From NCBI GenBank assembly GCA_002753185.1, contig PDZX01000041.1:1-35041 (forward strand): a stretch of DNA of 35,041 nucleotides, in the 5' to 3' direction. Position 1 is the stretch's first letter. Every line of letters begins with the position of its first letter. The stretch comes from Magnetococcales bacterium WMHbin3 (GTDB taxonomy: Bacteria; Pseudomonadota; Magnetococcia; Magnetococcales; Magnetaquicoccaceae). A program made the position numbers and the translations under genes. Under the pieces are notes generated by a model that did not search any database, was not told the DNA's origin, and saw nothing but the letters and a program-made list of their open reading frames with translations. This document shows, one piece after another, positions 25,882 through 32,426 of the stretch.

Positions 25882-27249
25882 CTATGCCAGGACAACCTCG
25901 CGTTCGGCGGCCACGTCCGCGAACGTCTTGCCGCCCGATCCTTCCAAAAAGACGATCTTGCCCGTGGCCTGGATGAACCGTTGCACCGCAACATCCACGT
26001 AAATCGGGCTGATCTCCATGGCATAGACCCGGCGGCCCGTCTGCTCTCCGGCCATGATCTGCGATCCGGAACCGGAAAACGGCTCGTAGCACAGCCCTCC
26101 CATGGGAACATGCTGGCGCATCGGAATGCCGAAGCAGTCGAGAGGCTTGGGCGTCGGATGCTCCGGGCGGTCTTCGCCAGCCAGGGATTTGAGATCCCAG
26201 ACCGAAGGCATGGATTCGGCCTCTTCGATCCTGGCCGGGCGGTTGCCCCGGATCCAGCCATAGAAGCAGGGTTCGTGCTTCCAAAGGTAATGAGTGCGGG
26301 TCAGGACCGAGGCGTTTTTGTTCCAGATGAGCTGTTGGTGAACGAATGCACCCGTTTTTTCCCAGACTGCCTCCAACATCGCCTGTCGCTTGGAGGCGTG
26401 CCAGCAGTACCACGCGGCATGGGAATCGATGGCGTGATCGATGGCCGCCCGGATGAATCCTTCGTACAGCTCCGGGCCTTGGGATGCGTCGTCCCAGGTG
26501 ACGCCATAAGTGCCGGACCAGTCCTTGTTGCCATCCTTCCAGCCCTTGACCGGCTTTCCTGCCGCAGCCGCTTTCGCCTTGGCCAGTTTTTCCTGGGCCG
26601 TCTGGTTCGGAGGGTGGTTGCGACCGTCGTAGTCCACCAGATAGGGCGGGTCGGTGGCGAACAGGATGGCCCGTTCGCCCTTCATTAACCGGATCACGTC
26701 TTCGGCTTTGGTGCTGTCGCCGCAGAGCAAGCGATGATCGCCCAGGCACCAGAGATCGCCGGGACGGGTGACCGGATTGGCGGGAGGTTCGGGAATGGCG
26801 TCCTCCTCTCCGGTGCCACCCTCGCCATCCTCTTCCCCAGTCCCGGCTTCCATGTCCAGCAGGCGGTCGATCTCGGAGAGGTCGAAACCGGTCATCTCCA
26901 GATCGAAATCCAAAGCGCGCAGCTCCTCCATTTCGACCTTCAGCAACTCCTCGTCCCACTGGGCCCAGTTGGTGGACTGGTTGGCCAGCAGCCGGAACGC
27001 CTTGATCTGGGCCTCGGTGAGGTCGTCGGCCAGGACCACCGGCACCGTTTCCAGATTCAGCCGCCGGGCAGCTTTCAGACGGAGGTGACCGTCTACCACC
27101 AGGCCATCGCTTTTGGCGACGATGGGGATGCGAAAGCCGAACTCCCGGATGGCCCCCACCATGCGGTCCACCACCTCGTCATTGCGCCTGGGGTTTTTGG
27201 CATAAGGAATCAACCGGTCCAGAGGCCAGTTCTCGATTTGCAATTCCAT
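25882..27249 (-). CDS. ParB-domain DNA methyltransferase (beta class)
   Basis: A 455-aa fusion. The frame opens at 27279, but ATG 27249 with AGGAC eight bases before it is the better start. Residues 1-90: ParB/sulfiredoxin-like N-terminal domain (LIPYAKNPRRNDEVVDRMV, then VDGHLRLKAA). A Glu/Gly-rich linker follows at about 135-150. The methyltransferase has catalytic motif DPPY at 200-203 and the AdoMet motif PFSGSG near 391, the order of the beta class (N6-adenine or N4-cytosine). It may protect phage DNA from host restriction or mark packaging sites. It lies just upstream of the terminase genes and beside the repeat array. Confidence 0.92.
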   Translation of the reverse strand: MELQIENWPLDRLIPYAKNPRRNDEVVDRMVGAIREFGFRIPIVAKSDGLVVDGHLRLKAARRLNLETVPVVLADDLTEAQIKAFRLLANQSTNWAQWDEELLKVEMEELRALDFDLEMTGFDLSEIDRLLDMEAGTGEEDGEGGTGEEDAIPEPPANPVTRPGDLWCLGDHRLLCGDSTKAEDVIRLMKGERAILFATDPPYLVDYDGRNHPPNQTAQEKLAKAKAAAAGKPVKGWKDGNKDWSGTYGVTWDDASQGPELYEGFIRAAIDHAIDSHAAWYCWHASKRQAMLEAVWEKTGAFVHQQLIWNKNASVLTRTHYLWKHEPCFYGWIRGNRPARIEEAESMPSVWDLKSLAGEDRPEHPTPKPLDCFGIPMRQHVPMGGLCYEPFSGSGSQIMAGEQTGRRVYAMEISPIYVDVAVQRFIQATGKIVFLEGSGGKTFADVAAEREVVLA

Positions 27250-27270
27250 GGCTTTGTCCTGTAGTGGATG

Positions 27271-27477
27271 TGTCAACAAGTTAATCTTTCAAAATCAAAT
27301 AGTTGGTCTGATTTTGTCAACCACGCAAAATACGTTAGTTGACATTTTGTCAACCATCTAATCTTTCAAAATCAAATAATTGGTCTGATTTTGTCAACCA
27401 CGCAAAATATGTTAGTTGACATTTTGTCAACCAGTGAATCTTTCAAAATCAAAATGTTGCGTCCATTTTGTCAACCA
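27271..27477. repeat. Iteron-like array in the divergent intergenic region
   Basis: Five exact copies of ATTTTGTCAACCA start at 27311, 27344, 27388, 27421 and 27465, spaced 33, 44, 33 and 44 bp. A sixth, weaker TGTCAAC is at 27271. Inverted GTTGAC cores lie at 27338 and 27415, again on an 11-bp grid. The larger period is 77 bp, with ATCTTTCAAAATCAAA starting at 27284, 27361 and 27438. Each unit also has CAAAATCA and TGATTTTG arms 11 bp apart. The array is AT-rich amid GC-rich genes and lies between the divergent methyltransferase and DUF3489 genes. It looks like a phased protein-binding array: operator, origin or partition-type site. Confidence 0.85.
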
Positions 27478-27514
27478 TGTGAATTGCATGTCGTAGCAAA
27501 AACGGCGTGTGTCG

Positions 27515-27597
27515 CGGACTTTTTCGTATTGCAAACGGCTTGTCGGACGGGCAGCTTGTTGTCAACCGGCGCCTTGTCAACCTTGTGAAAAAGTCCG
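27515..27597. repeat. 11-bp inverted repeat flanking two more GTCAAC boxes
   Basis: CGGACTTTTTC (27515-27525) and its exact complement GAAAAAGTCCG (27587-27597) enclose 61 bp that contain two further TGTCAAC boxes at 27560 and 27575. With the array these belong to one 655-bp non-coding divergent region (27250-27904). From 27600 to 27820 I see no coding ORF with a ribosome-binding site and nothing else definite. Confidence 0.6.
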
Positions 27598-27821
27598 TCG
27601 CTGGCGGACTGCCGGGGTCGCGCGGACCGCGCGGCCTAGGTGCCAGGAAGGAACCGGCAAATCAGAATGGCATGGCTCATCCAACAGGGCGCAACCTGGC
27701 GCATCCTGTGCGGCCTGTGTGGCATTTTTTGAGGCGTTTTCATCTTTTTGGTTCGACTCCCTGTTGTGGATCGACCTGCAAAATCAGAAAAAAATGTTCA
27801 AAAACAGATAATTCGTTCAAA

Positions 27822-27867
27822 TATCGCTTGATAGGCTCTCGCATTCAATGGCTCAATGGTGGCCATC
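27822..27867 (+). promoter_or_regulatory. Conserved leader element of the first DUF3489 gene
   Basis: TATCGCTTGATA (27822-27833, a dyad TATC/GATA) is followed after 15 bp by TGGCTCAATGGTGGCCATC. The same two blocks at the same spacing precede the second DUF3489 gene. Conservation upstream of both copies suggests a shared promoter/operator or transcript leader. TTGATA could serve as a -35, but no good -10 follows. Confidence 0.55.
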
Positions 27868-27904
27868 AAGAACGCACAACCAACCACCATCAAGGAGCAC
27901 GACC

Positions 27905-28681
27905 ATGAACGAATTGAGCGCCACCCAGAAGACCATCCTCGAAGCCGCCATTGGCAACCTCAACGGCTCGATCCACCCCTTGCCGGAGAACCTCCATGGC
28001 GGTGCCGCCAAAAAGGTGATTAAAAGCATGCTCAAGAATGGCCTGATCGAGGAGATCGGACCCGACTCCTGGCGCATCACCGAAGCCGGGTTCCTGGCCA
28101 TCGGGCTGAGGCCGCCGCAGGCCGAAGCCACCACCGCCACCGACTTCGAGGCGGACGTTGCCACCGCCGAACAGGCCATCGCCGCAACCGATGACCCGGA
28201 GCTTGCGGAGGATCTCGCCATCGTCGAGCAGGCCATGGACGAGATGGCCGCAGCCAGCGAGTCCGAACCCACCACCGACCTGGCACCCGCATTCGTCGAT
28301 GAACCCGACCCCGATTACTGGGCCATCGCCATCAAGCAGTTTCCCAATCTCACGCGCACCGAGTGGCCGCCCCTGCGCAACATTATCGAGGAGGCGTTCA
28401 TGCTGGGATACAACGCCAAACAAACCCGCCAACCGAAAGCGCCCCGGGAACCGAAAGCGCCTCGGCAACCGCGTGCCGATTCCAAACAGGCCCAGGTGAT
28501 CACCATGATGCAACGCCCTGAGGGAGCCACGGTCGCGCAGATCGCCGAGGCAACCAACTGGCAACCTCACACCATCAGGGCTTTCATCTCCACCGCCAAG
28601 AAGAAGAAAGGCCTGGAGATCGCCACCAACCATCTGCGGAATGGGGTGTCTGGATCGATCACCACCTACTTCATCAACTGA
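27905..28681 (+). CDS. DUF3489 two-domain DNA-binding-type protein, long paralog
   Basis: A 258-aa protein; start chosen at ATG 27905 because AAGGAG is seven bases upstream and the second gene begins the same way (MNELSATQKTILEAA). Residues 1-70 resemble a winged-helix domain (KKVIKSMLKNGLIEEIGPDS). Residues 75-175 are an acidic Ala/Glu-rich linker absent from the shorter paralog, followed by a basic Pro-Lys-Arg segment. The C-terminal DUF3489 domain reads QAQVITMMQRPEGATVAQIA, then NWQPHTIRAFIS, a helix-turn-helix pattern. Opposite in strand to all neighbours, with own leader and terminator: a moron-like gene. It may bind the nearby array; unproven. Confidence 0.85.
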   Translation: MNELSATQKTILEAAIGNLNGSIHPLPENLHGGAAKKVIKSMLKNGLIEEIGPDSWRITEAGFLAIGLRPPQAEATTATDFEADVATAEQAIAATDDPELAEDLAIVEQAMDEMAAASESEPTTDLAPAFVDEPDPDYWAIAIKQFPNLTRTEWPPLRNIIEEAFMLGYNAKQTRQPKAPREPKAPRQPRADSKQAQVITMMQRPEGATVAQIAEATNWQPHTIRAFISTAKKKKGLEIATNHLRNGVSGSITTYFIN

Positions 28682-28691
28682 CCCTGCCAGC

Positions 28692-28726
28692 CCGCCGCCC
28701 TGGCAACGGGGCGGCGGTTCTTTTTA
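28692..28726 (+). terminator. Intrinsic terminator after the first DUF3489 gene
   Basis: CCGCCGCCC and GGGCGGCGG form a perfect 9-bp stem around the loop TGGCAACG, followed by TTCTTTTTAATT. It lies eleven bases after the stop codon. The next 37 bp are extremely AT-rich and lead into the second copy of the leader. Confidence 0.9.
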
Positions 28727-28763
28727 ATTATTAAAATTATTTATAAATGAATTTAATTAAAAA

Positions 28764-28808
28764 TATCGCTTGATAAGACATCGCAGCCTATGGCTTAATG
28801 TGGCCATC
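28764..28808 (+). promoter_or_regulatory. Conserved leader element of the second DUF3489 gene
   Basis: A second copy of TATCGCTTGATA followed after the same 15 bp by TGGCTTAATGTGGCCATC. It is preceded by a strongly AT-rich stretch (28720-28763) that would favour promoter opening. Matching order, spacing and distance to the start codon mark it as duplicated together with the gene. Confidence 0.55.
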
Positions 28809-28835
28809 GCAAACAACCAATCAGGAGCAACCACC

Positions 28836-29297
28836 ATGAGCGAACTGACCACCACCCAGAAGAGCATCCTCGAAGCCGCAGCCGCCCGCCCGGATGGCGC
28901 GATCCAGCCCCTGCCGCCGCACATCAAGGGTGGCGCCGCCAGGAAGGTGATCGATTCCATGGCCACCAAAGGCCTGATCGTCGATGCCGATGGCTGGCGG
29001 ATTACGACGGTGGGTTACCACGCCATCGGCCTGGAAGCGCCCAAGGCCGAGGAGACCAAGACCAAGCGCACCAGGGAGAACAGCAAAAAGGCACAGGTGA
29101 TCGGGATGCTGAAACGCCCGGAAGGAGCCACCACCGCCCAGATCGCCGAGGCTACCGGATGGCAACCCCACTCAATCAGGGGTTTTCTTTCCCTGGCCAG
29201 ATCGAAAATGGGCCTGCAGATCACCACCAACCGCCTGCGGGTGATCGGCCCCAACCAGCAGGGGTCGCCGGGGTCTTTCACCACCTACTTCGCATGA
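28836..29297 (+). CDS. DUF3489 protein, short paralog
   Basis: A 153-aa protein starting MSELTTTQKSILEAAAARPD at the ATG with AGGAG eight bases upstream. It aligns with the long paralog at both ends: the N-terminal winged-helix-like part (GGAARKVIDSMATKGLIVDA) and the C-terminal DUF3489 motif (KKAQVIGMLKRPEGATTAQI, TGWQPHSIRGFLS). It lacks the 100-residue acidic linker. The ends SITTYFIN and SFTTYFA are also conserved. Tandem duplication followed by linker gain or loss is the simplest history. Function unknown; DNA binding is inferred from the helix-turn-helix pattern. Confidence 0.87.
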   Translation: MSELTTTQKSILEAAAARPDGAIQPLPPHIKGGAARKVIDSMATKGLIVDADGWRITTVGYHAIGLEAPKAEETKTKRTRENSKKAQVIGMLKRPEGATTAQIAEATGWQPHSIRGFLSLARSKMGLQITTNRLRVIGPNQQGSPGSFTTYFA

Positions 29298-29307
29298 GCC
29301 GCCGAAT

Positions 29308-29335
29308 GCCGCCACCCTGGCAACGGGGTGGCGGC
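29308..29335. terminator. Hairpin between convergent genes, relative of the first DUF3489 terminator
   Basis: GCCGCCACCC and GGGTGGCGGC form a perfect 10-bp stem around TGGCAACG, the same loop as in the terminator after the first DUF3489 gene. No T-run follows on either strand, so intrinsic termination would be weak. It lies between the DUF3489 stop and the stop of the convergent gp10-like gene. Confidence 0.6.
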
Positions 29336-29342
29336 CTGTCGG

Positions 29343-29948
29343 TTACCGCACCCGTGCCGTGGTCAGCACCTTCTGCACAGCCTCCGCGAACCGCCTGGGA
29401 AAGTTCTGCAACGCCACTTGGCGCACGGTTTCGTGAAATCCAAAGCGCGGCTTGAGCCGCACCTGCCGGGAGAAGACGTACATCAATTTGATCCGCTCCC
29501 GGCGGCCTTTGCCGGTGCGGCGCCAGACTCCCTTGACGTTCGACCCCTTGCGGATGGGGGCGATGAAGTGGCCCTTCCGTTGCAGCATCGCGCCGGGGAA
29601 GCTGCCGGGCCGGGTGATTGCTGTCGGGGTGGGGCGCGCACCCACCGGGACGCCCAGGTCTTTCCCGAACTGCCCGATCTTGCTGCCGCCAGATTCCTGC
29701 AGCGCCATGAACGGGTCCAAGACCCTCACCGACGATTGCAGGTCGCGCTTGTTCGCCGCCCGGACGTGGATACCTTTGGCCACCCACCCGGTGCGGATCA
29801 TGAATCGCTGCGGCAGTTGTTTGCGGACCTCGGCCTGGGCGTCCTTGGCCGTGGTGGTCAGGGCCATGGAGGCGGCGAAGCGGATTTCGCTTTCCGCCTG
29901 CGCCAGCGTCCGATTGAGGGCGGACTCGTTGAACGCAATCTCGAACAT
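29343..29948 (-). CDS. HK97 gp10/GpZ-like minor tail protein
   Basis: A 201-aa protein with an N-terminal helix FNESALNRTLAQAESEIRFA, then TGWVAKGIHVRA, then DPFMALQESGGSK, the order seen in HK97 gp10-like and lambda GpZ-type tail completion proteins. The C-terminal half is strongly basic (GVWRRTGKGRRERIK). Such genes normally sit between the head-completion and tail-terminator genes. Here it lies at the end of the lysis block, eight bases after the XhlA-like gene and 15 kb from its usual place, which is now occupied by fibre genes. Confidence 0.72.
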   Translation of the reverse strand: MFEIAFNESALNRTLAQAESEIRFAASMALTTTAKDAQAEVRKQLPQRFMIRTGWVAKGIHVRAANKRDLQSSVRVLDPFMALQESGGSKIGQFGKDLGVPVGARPTPTAITRPGSFPGAMLQRKGHFIAPIRKGSNVKGVWRRTGKGRRERIKLMYVFSRQVRLKPRFGFHETVRQVALQNFPRRFAEAVQKVLTTARVR

Positions 29949-29956
29949 GAACTGGT

Positions 29957-30313
29957 TCAGCCCATGATCCGGGTCAGGAAGTGGGAGGCCACCATGCCAA
30001 TGCCGGATGCCGCGAAGGCCAGCACGGCAACGCGCTTGTCCAATGTCCGGTGCCGTTCGTCCTGACGGGCGATGCTCTCCGACATTTCCTTCTGGCGCTC
30101 CTGCATGACGGTCATGATAACCTCGATGCGTTTCAAGGCATCCCGCATCTCGACGCCCTGGTCCTGGAAACGCTTGCGATCCTCCTTGAGCCGTTCGACC
30201 TCTCCGGCCATCTGGGTGAGATCGTCCATCTTTGCTTCAAGCCGCTCCAGGGCCGGGCATGGGGAGGAGTGATCCGGAGCCGTCAAACGATTTTTCATCT
30301 CGGCACCTGACAT
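29957..30313 (-). CDS. XhlA-like coiled-coil membrane protein of the lysis block
   Basis: The frame is open to 30451, but that part overlaps the holin-like gene. The ATG at 30313 lies one base after that gene's stop (118 aa); the ATG at 30298, with AGGTG five bases before, is an alternative. Residues about 25-90 are coiled coil (ERLEAKMDDLTQMAGEVERL). The C-terminus is one membrane helix (VAVLAFAASGIGMVASHFL). This layout matches hemolysin XhlA-type and DUF1515-like proteins, which act with holins in host lysis. Family call moderate. Confidence 0.68.
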   Translation of the reverse strand: MSGAEMKNRLTAPDHSSPCPALERLEAKMDDLTQMAGEVERLKEDRKRFQDQGVEMRDALKRIEVIMTVMQERQKEMSESIARQDERHRTLDKRVAVLAFAASGIGMVASHFLTRIMG

Positions 30314-30314
30314 C

Positions 30315-30500
30315 CTATCCGGCCCGTGGCGGGGTATTGTTTTCCGACATGAAGACCCCCAGCAGCGAGGCCAGTCCGCCCACCACCTGCACGGTGGTGT
30401 TGGCGGTCGCAGCCGGGTCGTGGCCAGTGACGATTGCGGCGCAGGCCGCAATCGAGGCCCAGGTGGAGGGTTCGAGGAGGCGTTTGGTGAGGAAGTTCAT
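30315..30500 (-). CDS. Holin-like small membrane protein
   Basis: A 61-aa protein starting MNFLTKRLLEPSTWASIAAC, an opening often seen in small phage holins. Two hydrophobic segments are visible, about 14-25 and 36-51 (VQVVGGLASLLGVFMS), separated by a short polar turn. GGAGA lies before the ATG. It sits one base before the XhlA-like start and downstream of the lysozyme, so it most likely releases the endolysin through the inner membrane. Holin identity is inferred from size, topology and place. Confidence 0.68.
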   Translation of the reverse strand: MNFLTKRLLEPSTWASIAACAAIVTGHDPAATANTTVQVVGGLASLLGVFMSENNTPPRAG

Positions 30501-30545
30501 GGTATTTCTCCAGTGCGTTGGGGTGATTGGGGATTGATTGTGCGT

Positions 30546-30662
30546 TCAGGAGACCAGCAAACCCACGACGATGACGGTCAGGGCCAACAGCACAAGGCCG
30601 CCATGGGCGACGATCAGTCCCCAGGCGAGGGCAAAGGTGGAGCAACATGCGAGGCGGTTCAT
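30546..30662 (-). CDS. 38-aa single-span membrane protein coupled to the lysozyme gene
   Basis: The ATG at 30662 overlaps the lysozyme stop as ATGA. The product starts MNRLACCSTFALAWGLIVAH and ends GGLVLLALTVIVVGLLVS, almost entirely hydrophobic after a short basic N-terminus. Coupling to the lysozyme and position before the holin-like gene suggest a lysis accessory: a second holin, an antiholin or a pinholin-like peptide. CC at residues 6-7 could also be a lipidation site, but the surrounding sequence is not a standard lipobox. Confidence 0.65.
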   Translation of the reverse strand: MNRLACCSTFALAWGLIVAHGGLVLLALTVIVVGLLVS

Positions 30663-31132
30663 GCTTCAACGCCTCCCATGATGCGGTGCCAGTTGCTCAA
30701 GTATTCCTCGACCGTTCCGGCTCCCAGGGGGGTGTTGTAGACCTTCTTCCAGAGTCTGGCTTGGCCATCAATGTCACCGGCCTCCGGCAACGCATCCGGG
30801 CACCGGAGGTAATGGACCCGGCACATGGCGCAGGCGTAAGCCAGATCCCATGTCAGGCGCATCGGATCCGGCTTGGTGTACGGTCCCAGAATCCTGAGGC
30901 CCAGCTTGTTGCGAAAGTGCAGAAAGTTGTTCCAGATGTCGTTGTGGGTGTTGGGTTCCATCTGCCAGAGGCCACGAGCCGGGCCGCCGCCGAGCTGGCG
31001 CAGATGGACCAAGCCAGATTCCTGGATGCCTGTGCCGAGCACGAGTTCCTCGGCTGCTTCGCTCCAGAGATCGAGCCGTTGCAGGACGGGACGGATGATG
31101 TATTCACGGAGTTGATGCGGGTTGAGTCCCAT
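30659..31132 (-). CDS. Endolysin, lytic transglycosylase/lysozyme-like
   Basis: A 157-aa soluble protein without signal peptide. LVLGTGIQESGLVHLRQLGG (candidate catalytic Glu38) followed by GPARGLWQMEP is the signature of SLT/lysozyme-fold muralytic enzymes. The C-terminal half contains a Cys-bearing segment ACAMCRVHYLRC and conserved aromatic residues. It would cleave the glycan strands of peptidoglycan at the end of infection, reaching the periplasm through the holin-like proteins encoded next. GGGAG before the ATG is a good ribosome-binding site, directly downstream of a terminator hairpin. Confidence 0.8.
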   Translation of the reverse strand: MGLNPHQLREYIIRPVLQRLDLWSEAAEELVLGTGIQESGLVHLRQLGGGPARGLWQMEPNTHNDIWNNFLHFRNKLGLRILGPYTKPDPMRLTWDLAYACAMCRVHYLRCPDALPEAGDIDGQARLWKKVYNTPLGAGTVEEYLSNWHRIMGGVEA

Positions 31133-31145
31133 GATGCGTCTCCCG

Positions 31146-31184
31146 GAAAAAGAAAGACCCGCCGCGAGTTGCCCCGGGCGGGTC
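31146..31184 (-). terminator. Intrinsic terminator/attenuator before the lysis genes
   Basis: On the minus strand GACCCGCC and GGCGGGTC form an 8-bp stem, followed at once by TTTCTTTTT. It lies 14 bases before the lysozyme start codon and about 55-60 bases downstream of a candidate promoter. Any transcript entering the late operon must pass it, so it probably acts as a regulated stop overcome by antitermination. Confidence 0.75.
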
Positions 31185-31245
31185 GAAAATGGTCGGTGGT
31201 GGGTGTGGTCGTCGTTGCACGCACGCTCCCGTGATTGTAGCCAGG

Positions 31246-31274
31246 ATCATAGCAAATCCTGTTTCAGTTGTCTC
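31246..31274 (-). promoter_or_regulatory. Candidate late promoter
   Basis: Minus-strand GAGACA (31274-31269, four of six matches to TTGACA), a 17-bp spacer, then TATGAT (31251-31246, five of six matches to TATAAT). It points into the lysis and morphogenesis genes and sits between the palindrome after the DUF6362 gene and the attenuator hairpin. Confidence 0.45.
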
Positions 31275-31281
31275 ATAAAAA

Positions 31282-31308
31282 GATGTATCAACAACTTGTT
31301 GATACATC
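31282..31308 (-). terminator. 27-bp palindrome with T-run: early-operon terminator or operator
   Basis: GATGTATCAACAA and its exact complement TTGTTGATACATC flank one central base. On the minus strand TTTTT follows directly, nine bases after the DUF6362 stop, so it can act as an intrinsic terminator despite the AT-rich stem. A perfect 13-bp dyad ending eight bases from the candidate late promoter's -35 is also what an operator would look like. Confidence 0.65.
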
Positions 31309-31316
31309 ATGTTTCA

Positions 31317-31712
31317 TCAATCTTCAGGCGTTGCATTCAGACGGTTGGCGATGATCATTAAAGATGACATCCAAAGTCTCCACGTCGTCGCCCTGCTTGC
31401 ACCGAGAGATGACATGATCACTTTGCGAGGAACCCGATCCGCATGAAGCCATACCAACCGTAATTGCTCCACATCCAACCATCGAAGCCAGAGCAATGCT
31501 TGGTCCATGCGGGTGATGGCATCCGCCGGTGGTGGCCCAAGACGAAGCAAGATCTCGTTCCAGCCATAGGCTTCCATTGCCTCATGAATCACGGGTGGCC
31601 AAGCATTGCCAAATTCTCTGGGCCTCAATCCCCTGACCACCAAACGTCGCATGGTCGCTGCCGCTTCCTCCAGTCGCTCGGCGACCATCTTGGGAGTCCA
31701 TTTCTCAGCCAT
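31317..31712 (-). CDS. DUF6362 protein
   Basis: A 131-aa helical protein. Residues 8-60 contain MVAERLEEAAATMRRLVVRG and WPPVIHEAMEAYGW; residues 65-95 contain ADAITRMDQALLWLRWLD; the C-terminus SLGASRATTWRLWMSSLMII is a sigma-like helix-turn-helix. This order is that of DUF6362, found in phages and prophages of alphaproteobacteria, usually near replication genes. A DNA-binding regulator, perhaps of late genes, is a reasonable guess given its place directly before the late control region. It overlaps the preceding gene by eight bases. Confidence 0.72.
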   Translation of the reverse strand: MAEKWTPKMVAERLEEAAATMRRLVVRGLRPREFGNAWPPVIHEAMEAYGWNEILLRLGPPPADAITRMDQALLWLRWLDVEQLRLVWLHADRVPRKVIMSSLGASRATTWRLWMSSLMIIANRLNATPED

Positions 31713-31923
31713 GAGCCACCTCCTTGACCGCCTGCTTGCCGAAAAGCTTGCTCGCCAGATGTTTGATCATCTCCCGTTCCGGCCAGCCCAGCCTGGGATC
31801 GTTTTCGGCCACCACCAGGATGCCGTGATTCTGCCAGCCTTTTCGTTTCTCCTGCTCAATGTCCATCCGCACCGGGATTACCTGGGCAAGGCAGGAGCGA
31901 GGTTCGCGTGGTGCGCCGATCAT
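31705..31923 (-). CDS. Small phage protein of unknown function
   Basis: A 72-aa protein whose ATG overlaps the resolvase stop (ATGA) and whose end overlaps the DUF6362 start by eight bases. This tight packing supports it as a gene. The C-terminal half reads NDPRLGWPEREMIKHLASKL, amphipathic and basic. No family recognised. Probably part of the replication/recombination block. Confidence 0.6.
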   Translation of the reverse strand: MIGAPREPRSCLAQVIPVRMDIEQEKRKGWQNHGILVVAENDPRLGWPEREMIKHLASKLFGKQAVKEVAHG

Positions 31924-32426
31924 TTCGTCACCTCCATCTCTTCCAGAGCCCAGTGCAGGATGGCCAGGGCATCGGCGGCGTTGTCATCCACCGGGGTGTG
32001 CCCCTTGCGACGCATCGCCTCCATGACTTCCTCCTTGCTGGCGTTGCCTTTGCCCGTCGCATGGCGCTTGATCGTCCCCACCGGCACCCCCCGATACGGA
32101 ATGCTGTGGAATTCCGCCCAGGCGGTGAGGTGGGCAAGGAAGCCGCCATACATCTGGGCAGCCGTCACCCCGGCATGGGCCCGCACCTCCTCGACGAAAA
32201 TGCTGCCGATGGGATCAGCGAAACCGCGCACCTCATCGAGCCACTGTTTAAACCGGAGGTAGCGCATACCGCCTCCTTCGAAGCGGCCAGGGCGGAACTC
32301 TACCGTCCCACTGGTGATGGTGCCGTCCGTCTGCCGTAAGGCCCAGCCCATTTTGCTTCCAAGGTCCAGAGCGAGAATGGAACCGTTTCCATCCTGGCCG
32401 TTTTGGTGCAAAGTCGTTTCAGCCAT
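31920..32426 (-). CDS. RuvC-like Holliday junction resolvase/nuclease
   Basis: A 168-aa RNase H-fold protein. Strand 1 has ILALDLGSKMGWAL with Asp21; the second acidic site is in SIFVEEV (Glu79/80); the third is in the helix PVDDNAADALAI (Asp147/148 and Asp152). A basic segment GTIKRHATGKGNASKEEV lies before it. These match RuvC-type resolvases used by phages to clear recombination or branched intermediates before packaging. AGGAGG precedes the ATG. It is coupled by ATGA to the next gene. Confidence 0.83.
   Translation of the reverse strand: MAETTLHQNGQDGNGSILALDLGSKMGWALRQTDGTITSGTVEFRPGRFEGGGMRYLRFKQWLDEVRGFADPIGSIFVEEVRAHAGVTAAQMYGGFLAHLTAWAEFHSIPYRGVPVGTIKRHATGKGNASKEEVMEAMRRKGHTPVDDNAADALAILHWALEEMEVTK

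Noticed and set aside
27271..27477. CRISPR array in the 77-bp repeats
   Set aside because: Only three units, the whole 77 bp is repeated rather than a repeat alternating with unique spacers, and internal sites are operator-like inverted motifs.
27507..27908. A 133-codon plus-strand ORF before the first DUF3489 gene
   Set aside because: It runs through the inverted repeat and leader into the ribosome-binding site of the DUF3489 gene, has no ribosome-binding site of its own, and has a random composition.
31104..31310. A 68-codon minus-strand ORF across the late control region
   Set aside because: It starts inside the 27-bp palindrome and passes through the candidate promoter and terminator hairpin into the endolysin start, and it has no ribosome-binding site.
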